From the NCBI GenBank assembly GCA_028583605.1, contig CM053326.1, forward strand, positions 7,386,587-7,450,586: DNA of 64,000 bases, given 5' to 3'. This DNA is from Dastarcus helophoroides (Eukaryota > Arthropoda > Insecta > Coleoptera > Bothrideridae). Position numbers and translations under genes: made by a program. Below are positions 41,269 through 51,899 of this stretch, piece by piece. The number at the start of each line of letters is the position of its first letter. Position 1 is the first letter of the stretch. The notes under the pieces are model-generated. The model saw nothing but the letters and a program-made list of their open reading frames with translations. It was not told the origin of the DNA and did no database searches.

Positions 41269-43877
41269 CTAACTGATACATATTTGTCTTTGTCTGGAAT
41301 ACATAAATGTATCTTCTGATCGGCTATTGATTCTTGGCACTCTTATTGGTAGCAAGGATAAAATGCACATGTCATCAGTTAAATTGTGCAGGATCTTATA
41401 TAAATATATTGCACTTGCTTGGATTCTCCTTTGTTCTAATGTTTGATACGAATATCTCTTCAGTAGATCCAGATAATGTCCAAAGTTATTATAATTACCG
41501 GTTTCTTTAAAGTGTAGATATTTCATATATTTTTTTGCACCATTTCAACATTGTTTATGTACACTGCATACCGTGGAGACCAGACAATACTACAGTATTC
41601 CAAGTTACTTCTTGCTAGACAGTTATATAACAGTTTTATGGCCGCAATATCAATGAATTCTTGACTATTCCTTACCATGAAGCCAAATTTCCTTATGCTA
41701 TTTTTTATTATTGTCTCGATGTGGCATATAAATGTTAAATGAGAGTCAATATGAACTCCCAGATCCTTAACTTTGTCCAAGCGGGTTATAGATTTTCCAT
41801 CCATCATGTAATTAAAATTAATTATTTGCTTTTTCTGTGATATGGTCAAAACGACCATTTGAAAAAATTTAGAAATAATTTATTCTCAGCACAACATTTT
41901 GTTACCGACTGTATACTTTCCTGCAATTGAATGCAATCATTTATAGAGGTAATTTTCGAGTAGAATTTTAAGTCGTCTGCAAAAAGTAATTTTTTCGAGT
42001 GTTTGATAACTTGAGGTAAATCATTTACAAAAAGTAGAAATAACAGTGGCCCCAAATTTAAACCGTGGGGTATCCCTGAACTTGGCACAAAGATTTTCGA
42101 TCAAAATCCATTGACCTTTACAAACATTTTTCGGTTTGTTAGATACGACATTAGCAAATTAGTTAGTGTATCATGAATATTAAAACCTTTTAATTTGAAT
42201 ATAAGTAGTTGATGGTCCAACTTATCAAACGCTTTCGACATGTCCGTGTAGATTATATCCAGCTGACTGTTCCTATTTATTGCCTCTCTACCATCTTGTA
42301 CTAAGTTTACTAGATTTGTTACCGTTGACCGGTGAGGCATAAACCCATGTTGGGTCTCTGTAATTTCCAGTTTTACCTCGCTAAAAATTAGATCATACAC
42401 GATGATTTCAAAAACTTTTGATATTGCACTAATAACTGCCACAGGTCTATAATTTATAATTAAATTTTTGGCTCCTGCTTTGTATATCGGGGTCAATCTA
42501 CATTCTTTCCAATAATCTGGATAGAGCCCACATTTTAGACTTAAATTGAATAAGAATACAAGTGGTAAAGTTAGAGCTTCGTTACAACCTTTCACTACGT
42601 AAGGAGGTATATTGTCGGTTCCAGCTGACTTGCTTGATTTAAGTTTTTTTATTGCCTGATATACATTTTCTGCTGTAATTGTTAAACTAATGGTAGTGTT
42701 ATTCTTGTTTAATTTATCGTTGTCCAGTGTATTCAGGCTGATATACAGCCTGAAAGTGTGCGGTAAATGCGTTGGCAATATCACTACCGGTTTCAAGCTC
42801 GTTCCCGTCAAAATACATTTTTTGAGGGATGACATTTCTGTCCTTTTTTGAATTTACATAGTTCCAAAAATTTTTTGGATTCTGGATGACTGGATGACAT
42901 GAAAAATGTAGTTATTATATGCACTATTTATTTCAATTTTGAGAGGGTTTCTGACTTCATTATATTCGTTTTTATAAATTTGTTCGCTTATACTTTCTCC
43001 TATACTTCTCCTTTAGTTTCAATTTTTTAATAACGCTTTTGTTGTATCATGTTGGATATTTGCTTCTGCGTTTTAGTTTTTTTTGGCACACATAAATCGA
43101 ATATTTCATAAATTTTATCCTAAAATTTCTTTACTGCAAGATTTATATCCTTATATGCGTACAAGAAGCTCCAATCAGTCCTTTGGATAATATTATATAA
43201 GCCCAAGTAGTCTGCTCTTTTGAGGTTATATACATATTTATTTGCACTGGAACATTTCTTAGGTACTTTAATATACTTTATGCCTGCATGAAGAGACGGA
43301 TGATGTTTATCTTCATTTGAGAATGGACTATCACATTTGTTTACCTTAACCTCAAGGTTGCTTAATATGAGATCGAAAATTACTTGGTTTTGATTTAGTA
43401 TTGTTTTATGTTGGTTGAAGTTTGCATATTCCATAAAAAATCGAACTACCTTCTTCTCTGGTGTGTCAAATTCGTGTTCATCGTATATGAACTCCGGAAT
43501 GTTGCTTTCTCCAATAACAATAATTTTTGCATTTTTTACAACTAAGGATTCAAGTGCTTGAAATACAGATTCATAAGTTATTATATCGCTCTTGGGTGGT
43601 ATATATACGCAGCATAAATAAAAACAATTTACTGTATTTATTTTTACACAGATACCTTCTATGTTTTGTTCAAATATTTCTACTAATGAATAGTATTTAA
43701 AACAGCAACCAAAACTCCTCCCCCTTTGTTTTTCCCGGATGCAACTTTATCTCTATCATTTCTAAAAACGTTATAATTTGCACTGAATAATTCTGAAGTA
43801 TTAACCGAATTGTCAAGCCATCTTTCGGTTAATGTTATAAATTCATATTCTTCCAAGAGCGTATTTTGATAGAACAC
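41269..43877 (-). pseudogene. LINE ORF2: endonuclease and reverse transcriptase, broken
   Basis: From 43877: endonuclease text with LTERWLDNSVNTSELFSANY and RNDRDKVASGKNKGGGVLVA. From 42835: RT with KLKSSKSAGTDNIPPYVVKG, NYRPVAVISAISKVFEI, ETQHGFMPHRSTVTNLV and YTDMSKAFDKLDHQLLIFKL. From 42088: GIPHGLNLGPLLFLLFVNDL and LLFADDLKFYS, keeping the FADD catalytic motif. From 41858: the VKDLGVHIDSHLTF block and the RSNLEYCSIVWSP region. Frame changes between these pieces and stops mean no full protein can be made. Confidence 0.85.
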
Positions 43878-44051
43878 AATTCGTTTGGAACGTAAACCTC
43901 TAATGTTTTGGTTATATAAGCTTAATTTATGTAAAGGACATGAGTTTTCTTTTGGTATATTTGTTGATAATTGTTTAGGAGAAAGTAATTGCCATTTTGA
44001 ACCAAACAGGTCGAGCCTAATTTTTTTATGAACCTTACTGTAGGCGAAACA

Positions 44052-44520
44052 TTAGGCATAATCGCACACCGCGTAATTTACATCAATGTCTTCCTTCTGG
44101 TTTTGTTTGACATTTATACAATTGCTACACTTGAATTGCTCTTTGCTGACAGTGCATGATTTTACATCATGGTTTTCTGAGCATAAGGGACAGACAACTG
44201 CCCGATTACATGATTTATGGCTGAGATTGAAATTATTACATTTAAAACATCGAGGCACTTGCAGAGCATCATATATTGTACATACATCTAAGCCTATTAA
44301 TAAGTGACCATTGCTTGTTACCTTATCATAAGTATGTAAGTCGACCTGCAATGTGGCCTGAAAAATTTTATTGTTCTTTTTTGTGGGCCAGAGGCGCAGT
44401 ATTTTACATTCAGAGTTTTCAGTAAATAAGTCCTTATTCTGCATGTGTATATATTGTAATAGGGTAGCATCCTCAAATCTCTGAGATAATCCAACAACTC
44501 TTATACGTTTATTTGGTCTT
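44052..44520 (-). pseudogene. LINE ORF1, gag-like with zinc knuckles
   Basis: The frame ends in a cysteine-rich region: CFKCNNFNLSHKSC (C-x2-C-x7-H-x2-C) followed by CPLCSENHDVKSC and CSNC, the nucleic-acid-binding knuckles of LINE ORF1 proteins. Upstream is a KILRLWPTKKNNKIFQ-type RNA-binding region. The 5' end is truncated near 44545, and the frame stops close to the start of the endonuclease. Confidence 0.75.
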
Positions 44521-44545
44521 GTCAGCTTAATATATGAATTCTTCG

Positions 44546-44869
44546 TACTACATAGCGTTGATTAATCATATTAATGACTAGAATAGTATAGTAAGTATAA
44601 TTAGTTTTACCTGCTTAAATAACCACTGTAGAATTTGCTACCAAGCAAGGGCTTTGCGAAAATTGTGCTGATTTGGCCCCTTTTTAAGAGTTCTAATAAA
44701 AAATGCTTTTTTTAGATTTTCTAATAGGCCTTCCGAGTCCATAGTTAAAATTAATAAAATAATGTCCAAGATACCCTGTATAAAAATATAAATCCTAGAG
44801 GGGACAATTTTAGGTGTTTGTCAGCAAGAGCGTAAGTGGGATTTCGTTCACAGTGGGGACAACGATTAT
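44546..44869. other. Spacer between two LINEs, nothing recognised
   Basis: AT-rich; a word ATACCCTGTATAAAAAT near 44770 could be an isolated MITE end. The 5' boundary of the following LINE is uncertain within about 80 bases. Confidence 0.4.
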
Positions 44870-47800
44870 TTTGCAAAATTGTTAGAAAAAACCGGATAAC
44901 TTTCCGACTGAGTATATGCTGCTATTCTTCTTTCCTATCCTGTCCTTTTCCTTATTTCCTCTCTGATTTTTTCTTCTAATTATTAAAAAAAAAGATGATG
45001 GATTCTCTTCGTGCAAAAAATTCCGGACGTAAACTACCCTCCCGTTCAGATGTCCGGGTGCAGGGTGTACGAGGGAATCCAAAATCGACGGAAAATTTTA
45101 ATGTACCACGGGCCAAGTTTCTTTCAAACAATTCATTCAAAATTTAATTCTGTAACATTAGGGGTCTAAACTCGGTTCATCGACACCTTCAAAAGGAAAA
45201 ACTCCATGTACTGTCTCTGACAGAAACCCAAGTCCATCAATACAGTCCATTTGTTTTGCCCTAACTACAACTTGCACACAAAATTTCGACACAAGAGAGG
45301 AATTTGTGCTTTTACGCGAAGCGACCTGTCCTATCAACGAGAAGAAGCACTGGAATCTGCTGATCATGATGTGATTTGGCTAAAAATCTGCTCCAAAAGC
45401 GAAATAATATTCATTTGTTCACTTTATTTGTCTCCAAACGATCCCTCATAGAGACAGCTCTTCTCTTATCTCTCCGTAACCTTTGATCACCTACAAACGA
45501 ATTATCCAAAAGCGAAGGTTGTCTTTCTCGGTGATTTCAACGTACACAACATCCCCTGGTTAAGATTTTCTTCCTAAATGGACGACGCGGGAAGGGTGGA
45601 AGAGGCTTTCGCCATCACTTGTGGACTATCGCAATTAGTTGAAGAACCCACAAGAATTCCTGATGTAGATACCCACCAACCTAATCTACTCGACCTTTTC
45701 CTTACAAATTCACCAAATTCGTATAAAGTAGGATTTGGCACTTTAATTCTGCAAACTGGGAAGAATTAAGAGACTTCTTTGCATCTTTCCCATGGCAGGA
45801 AGTCTGCTTTAACTCAGACAACCCTTCCTTTGTCGCCGAATCCATCACGGAAACTATCCTGATTGGTATGGAATGCTCAATTCCCCGCTCCCAAAAGAAG
45901 TCTGCCTCCAGTAAATCTTGGTTCCGTAAAAAATGTGCTCGAGCTGTCTCCTGCAAAAATCGTGCATATCGTCGTTGGCGAAATAATCCCTCAGTCGAGA
46001 CTCGGACCATATTTGTAGATGCACGAAATTCTTGTAAACAGGTTATTGACGAGGCAAAAGGTGATTTCGATCATAAAATGCGCCAGAAGCTTATCAACTG
46101 TCCGAACGGTTCCAGGTCCTTTTGGGGATTTGCAAAGTCGATTGGAAAGAATTTTACACCTTCAAATTTTCCACTTTTACTAGATGAAAATAGCAATATT
46201 GCTACTACCTCCAAGGAAAAGGCTGACATGTTAGCCTTAATGTTTGCTGAAAATTGATTCTCGAAACGCAGATTTTTCTATTCTTCTTAAGGTTGGCACT
46301 TCGATTCCTGAAGTTGTTTTCAGACAACGCAAAATCAGGAAGATTCTCCTTGAGCTCGACACCTCGAAAGCTTCTGGCCTTGATGGTATTCCCGCTATTG
46401 TTTTTAAGAAGTGCGCCCCAAAGTTGACTCCTGTCCTAAGCAAATTATTCACACTCTCTTACAACAAAGGTGTATTCCCTAACATCTGGAAATCTGCTCG
46501 AGTGCAGCCTGTTCCTAAAAAGGGAAAAAGGAATCTGGCTAACAACTACCGCGCTATATCTTTGTTACCCATTATATCTAAACTTATGGAAAAGGTTATC
46601 AACATGGAGATTCTCAAATACCTGGGGGAAAATAGAATTATCTCCGACAGACAAAACGGTTTTAGACAACAATGTTCCACTGGCGATCTACTGGCAGATG
46701 TTACTCATATCTGTAACTCAACTCAGCTATGGAAAAACATGGTGAGGCTAGGATTGTGGCATTGGATATCTCAAAGGCTTTCGACAGAGTCTGGCACCGA
46801 TCTCTTCTCGCCAAATTAACATCTTATGGTCTTCCTCCTGGACTCTGTCATTTGATATCCAATTTTCTCGCTGACAGATCTCTTCAGGTCGTCGTCGATG
46901 GCATCTCATCCGAGACATTTGCGATTAACGCAGTGGTGCGTCAGGGGTCTGTTCTATCTCCTACTCTATTTCTGTAACACATAAACGATCTATTAACTTC
47001 AACTTCCAATCCTATATACAGCTACGCAGATGATAGTAACCTTGTATCATCTTTTTTCTCCGACAAACCATTATCTATCGCTGCTTCAGATCGACTAAGG
47101 GAACAACAGATACAGACAATTAATCGATATCTCGAGATTATTCTGAAATGGGGTAAGAACAATTTGGTCGACTTCAACGCTTCAAAAACTCGGACCGCGG
47201 TTTTCTCTAAGAAAACATCAAGGGATAATGCAACAAACATACTAATAGACGGTAAAATCCTTCCGATGGGATCTGATCTATCTATCCTAGGACGATCATG
47301 TGCGCGCCATTGCCAAATCCGCCTTTCAGAAGCTAGGCTTTCTTTTTAGAGCTAAAAAGTACTTCACATCTCATCAGCTATTAGCACTATACAAAGCTCA
47401 AGTTAGGCCAACACTAGAATACTGTTCTCATGTTTGGAGTTCAGCCCCAAAACACACTTTAACTAACTATTGGATTCAATTCAAAGAGCGATTCGCCTAA
47501 TTGATGACGAGAATCTAGCCGATCCTCTCGAAAAACTAGAGCACAGGCGTACGGTAGGTGACTTGTCTCTTTTCTATAAGTAGTATCATGGAAGATGCTC
47601 GCAGGAACTAATAGGATTTATCCCTCCAAGAGCAAGATCCTTGAGGCATACTAAACAGTCGGAGACAGCAAATTCCTGTGCGGTCCAGCTTGACACAATG
47701 AGGACTTCTGTCTACGGAAACTCTTTTTTCTATAGAACTTAAGTTATGGAACTTGTTACCGAAAGGAATTTTCCCCAAAAATTACAACCTATCCTTGTTT

Positions 47801-47917
47801 AAGAAGGCGGTTCATCGCCATCTATCCTTGTTTTCGCATCAGACTCGCAGTGCTTTGAAAGCATAATGGGGTTACCCTTTGCGAGTGGATTAAACTTAAA
47901 AAAAGAAAAAAAAATGT
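44870..47917 (+). mobile_element. LINE copy 2 of the family, longest copy
   Basis: On the plus strand: an endonuclease region (HKRGICAFTRSDLSYQREEA at about 45290, KICSKSEIIFICSLYLSPND, VVFLGDFNVHN), the linker with RKKCARAVSCKNRAYRRWRN (45868-46010), and RT blocks RKIRKILLELDTSKASGLDG, NNYRAISLLPIISKLMEKVI, ALDISKAFDRVWHRSLLAKL (46729-46977), a YADD motif (YSYADDSNLVSS near 47020) and the tail YKAQVRPTLEYCSHVW. Numerous frameshifts and stops (for example VRQGSVLSPTLFL then a stop at 46975-46977). About 60 bases are missing between endonuclease and linker near 45741 compared with copy 3. The poly-A tail is at 47897-47915. It is dead. Confidence 0.85.
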
Positions 47918-47929
47918 AAATTTTCGCTA

Positions 47930-50760
47930 AAATACATAATCTGGGGATCGGATTTTCGAATTAAAGAAATTTCGGAATAGAGCCGAAGTTTCAGGAATTT
48001 AAAATAAAAATCAAACCTTTCGGAAAACTTTGAAAGATGTCGACATTTCGAAGAAAAAAGTCGAATTTTCAAAGTTCGAATTTTGTGAAAAAAAGTGGCA
48101 ATTTTCAGACCAATCTCAGAATTTCTTTTTCATTTCAATTTCCTATTTCGTTATAATCTTGAAATTCAGGAGAAATCTTTTTCTCGAAATTTCCTTAAAA
48201 TTTTATTCTTAGAATATTTCAATTTTTATTAGAATCTTGATCGAATTTTGGAAAAATAAAGAATTTTGACAAAAGTCCAAATTTTGGGAAAATATCCCAC
48301 TGTAAATAGAAGTTTCTAGAAACATCGCATTTTGAAGTACAAATCCAAATTTCGAGATTAAGACAAATTCTGGGAAATATTAAATTTTTTAAAAAGACAA
48401 ATAAAAGAAAGAAATTTTTTGAAAAAACCAAAATATGAGAAAATGAATGTTGAAAAATATAACGATTTTTGAAGGATACCATCGAAATGTCGAGAAAAAA
48501 GGTCGAAGTTTTTTGAAGAAAATTTGAAATTTGCAAGGGAGAGTTCAATTTTGAGAAAAATAAGGAGAATTGTTAAGAATAATTTCGAAAGAGACTTCTG
48601 AGAAAAAAACCATTTCTGGGAAAAAGTTGGAACGTTTAAAAAATTAAATTCAAAATAAAAAACTTATCCTTTCAGAAAACCTCGAAAGATATTGAAAATT
48701 CGAAAAAGTAGTATTTGCACAAAGATCAAATTTTGTGAAAAAGACGCAATTTTCAGAAGTGGAGATTTCTAGAAATATACAACATCGCATTTTGAAGTGC
48801 AAGTCTAAATTTTGAATAAGACAAATTTTGAGAAACATGAAATGTTCGGAAATGTATATTCAGCAAAATCAGAATATTAAAAAAATGGATTTGGACAAAA
48901 AATGATTTTTTAAAAATACCATCGAAATATCAAAAAAAAAGGTCGACATTTTAGAATAAAATTTATAATTTTCAAGAGGAAATTCAATGTTGAGAGAAAA
49001 AAGTAGAATTTTGAAGAAAAAGACATAATTTCGAAGAAAAAACTAATTTTGGGAAAGTCAGTTTTTTTTAAAAAAAACAAATTTAAAATAAAAACCAACC
49101 TTCCTTAGAAACCCGAAAAATGTTGAATATTCAAAAAAGCCCAAAAAAATTTTTCAAAGATCGAATTTGTGAAAAAAGGTCGCAATTTTTAGAATAAGTT
49201 GTCAAATGTTGAAAAAAAATCTCCATTTCCAAAAAGATTTCTCTCGAAATTTTTAAATACTTTTAAATACTAAAAAATTTAATATACAGAAAATTTTTTT
49301 CGAACTTTCCCAAAAATATTTTTCTTACATTTCTATTTTTTATTAACATGCTGAGAAAACAGACGAATTTCGAAAAAATCGAAATTTCAAGAAAAAGCCA
49401 ATTTTAAGTGAAACTAAGTCATCGCATTTTGAGATAAATATAGAAAAGAAGGCGAATTTTGAGGTACAATTTAAAATTTTCAAAATAAAGAAAAGTAGCA
49501 GAATTTTGTCAAAAAAAAAAAATTTTGGAAGAAGAATCCAAAAAGTAGAATTTTGAGAAAAAGTCGAAATTTTGAAAAAGACGAATTTAAACTAATTTAA
49601 GGAGAAAAGGTCAAAATCCCCACAAAAATTAAATATTAAATTTTGAGATAAAAATAAATATATCGAGAATATCAAGTTCTAAAAGATCAAAATTTTTAGA
49701 AAGATCCGATGTTAATATAAAAATAATAGAATTTCGAACAAATAAACAAAAACTACCAAATGAAGAAAAAGATCGACATTTTCCGGAGAAAGTCAAATTT
49801 TAAAAAAAGGTACAATTTTGAAAATAGTCGTTTATGAAAGAAAAACGAATATTGAAAAAAAAATCAAAATTTTAAGAAGAGACAATTTCGAGGAAAAATG
49901 TTCGGATTTTCAGGAAGACACAAGATCGAATTTTAAGATAAATTTCAAATTTTCGAAAAAAAATGAATTTTAAGTAAAATATCGAAATTCCGACTTTTTC
50001 ATTTATAGAAATTTCGATTTTTTTCTCGAAATTTCGAAGACAAAAACAAATTAAAAAAAAAAATTCGGACTTTTACGAAAAACATCGAAATTTCGAGAAA
50101 AAGATCGAAATTTAGTAAACACTCGAAGTTCTCCAAAGAGAGTCAAATTTTATCGAAATTTTGGAAAAAAGAGGAATGAAAAATTGAATTTGACAAATTT
50201 TTTCGCGACTGCTTGAATCAGAGGCAGACATGTGCTCTGATCAGTCCTACACTAAGTCAGAAAATGTCCAATATTGAGATAAACGACGAAATTTTGCAAA
50301 ACAAGTTATTGGAATTTCCAGGAAGTTGTATTTCGGTTATAAATAGTTACAATTTTAGGAAAAAATTTCTGGAAATATTTGTCTTTTTACAAAATTTTCA
50401 AAAAAATCTATCAATTTTCCAGTTAAATATTTTTAATTTTTTATCACAAAGCAACCAGATTTCGAGGAAAAAAATAAATCTTGATAAATAAGTCGAAATT
50501 TGGAAAAAATCACAATTTAAAGAAGTCTAAATCTTCGGAAAAAGAAACGAAATTTGAGAAATATTGAAAAAGTCCGAAAAAAAAAACGATGAATGTTGAG
50601 ATAAAAATTCGAAAATTTGAGGAAGTCGGATTCTGATAAATACATCGAATTTTAAGAATAAATTTATGATTTCAAAAGCAGAAGGCAAATTTTGAGAAAA
50701 AATATCGATATCTCAAGGAATTCTGAAAGAAGAAAGGGATATTTTAAAAGTCTCCTCACT
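47930..50760. repeat. Large TTTCGA-type array, A-rich on plus strand
   Basis: About 2.8 kb of degenerate GAAATTTCGAGAAAAAAGTC-like units starting directly after the LINE poly-A tail. Sub-blocks are near-duplicates: the stretch around 48300-48500 (AACATCGCATTTTGAAGT, then ATACCATCGAAAT) recurs around 48770-48960, about 450 bases later, so a higher-order duplication exists. Open frames at 48219-48548 and 50213-50491 are repeat-derived. Confidence 0.75.
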
Positions 50761-50802
50761 TGAATGAAAAATTTCGTTTAGCTGCACGAGTCGGGGGTAA
50801 AT

Positions 50803-50816
50803 GGGGGGGGGGGGGG
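50803..50816. repeat. Poly-G tract of 14 bases
   Basis: A pure G run between an A-rich and a T-rich array, following CGGGGGTAAAT. It marks the switch of purine strand. Confidence 0.85.
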
Positions 50817-50829
50817 CTGAATGTCGAAA

Positions 50830-51560
50830 ATTCAAAAGCGCAGCTTGAGCATTTCAACATTTTTCAAAATTTGGTGTTTTTATAAAATTTTCAAATTTTT
50901 CAAAATTTTGGCATTTTTAAGAATTTCGACATTTTTAAAATTTATTTATTTTTGCAAATTTCAAAATTTTGTATTCAACCAAATTTAACATCAATTTAAA
51001 AAAATGTTTCAGGACCTTCAAGTTTAAAGACGAAATTTCGAGTTTTTTCTCGATTTTAATCTCGAAATATCGATTTTTTTCTCGAAATTCCAAGATTACA
51101 GTCAAAATATCGACTCCAGTCTCAAAAGTTCTTCTTTAATCTCGAAATTTTGACTTTTTTCTAGACATTTCGACTCTAATTTCAAGCTTCGACTTTAACC
51201 CAGAAAGTTAGAGAAAAAAATCGAAGTTGTGATTATTAAAAATTAAAATTACTGAACACATCCTACTGCCAACGGTCTAAAAACCATACCTAACCTAACC
51301 TAACGACAGAGTATAGGAATTTCGAGATTAACATCGAAATTTCCAATGTTTCCTGAAATTTCAGGAAAAAAGCCGAAATTTTGATTGAAATGTCGATATT
51401 AAAGTCGAAGTTTTGACTTTAATCTCGGAATTGCTCGAAAAGAGTTAAAATTCCGAGATTAAAGGTGAAATTTCGCAAAAAAAGTCGAATATTCGAAAAA
51501 AAGTCTCTCGGAATTTCTGGAAAAAAGTCGAAATTTTAAGGTTAACCTCGAAATTGTTAA
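50830..51560. repeat. TTTCGA-type array with strand switch
   Basis: T-rich from about 50830 to 51210 (TTTTCTCGAAATTTCGA style), then A-rich from about 51300 to 51560. The switch region near 51290 contains CCTAACCTAACCTAA. Together with the array before it this block is flanked to the right by a hAT-like end (CATCCCTA at 51739). Confidence 0.7.
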
Positions 51561-51734
51561 AAACCATTTCTTTTTCTGTTGTGCACCTTTGTAATTTTGA
51601 CTTCAAGTCCGCAATTACATATTTATTAAAAACATCGATGTATCGTTATCGAATACCGATGTTTAAGACATCGATGTTTCACTTAAAAAAATATCGATGT
51701 TCAAAAATCGATGATTTTTTGAACGATGTTGCAT

Positions 51735-51899
51735 CCCTAGCCTAAAAGATAACAAGATGCGCTACCGCGGATAGGGATGCAAATTATAGTTCGATGTTTT
51801 AAAAATATCGATGTATCCCTAGACTAAAAGATAACAAGACGCGCTACCGCGGATAGGGATGCAAACTATAGTTCGATGTTTTAAAAATATCGATGTATC
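51735..51899. repeat. Tandem duplication of 82 bases containing hAT ends
   Basis: Two units with start points 51735 and 51817 both begin CCCTAG, followed by CTAAAAGATAACAAG and GCGCTACCGCGGATAGGGATG and ending TAAAAATATCGATGTATC; they differ at only a few positions. Each unit holds a hAT-like left end (TAGGGATGCAAA) next to GC-rich genomic DNA. Confidence 0.85.

Larger units (their letters stand above)
41019..44545 (-). mobile_element. LINE (Jockey/CR1-like), two ORFs, 5'-truncated
   Basis: On the minus strand the element runs from ORF1 with a zinc knuckle, through endonuclease and reverse transcriptase, to a (TAAA)n tail seen on the plus strand as TTTATTTATT at 41029-41056. The coding text is broken by frameshifts but motifs follow the normal LINE order. 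It is a different family from the other LINE copies in the window (less than half of the RT motif residues match). No target duplication was defined, so the 5' edge is approximate. Confidence 0.85.

Noticed and set aside
48219..48548. 109-residue minus-strand open frame
   Set aside because: Lies fully in the array after LINE copy 2 and shows the same low-complexity pattern on the T-rich strand.
50213..50491. 92-residue frame starting with MNQRQTCALISPTLSQ
   Set aside because: The first residues look less repetitive, but the frame quickly becomes array text and no family was recognised.
51285..51303. Telomere or telomeric retroelement junction
   Set aside because: Only three TTAGG units in the middle of arrays; too short for a telomeric signal.
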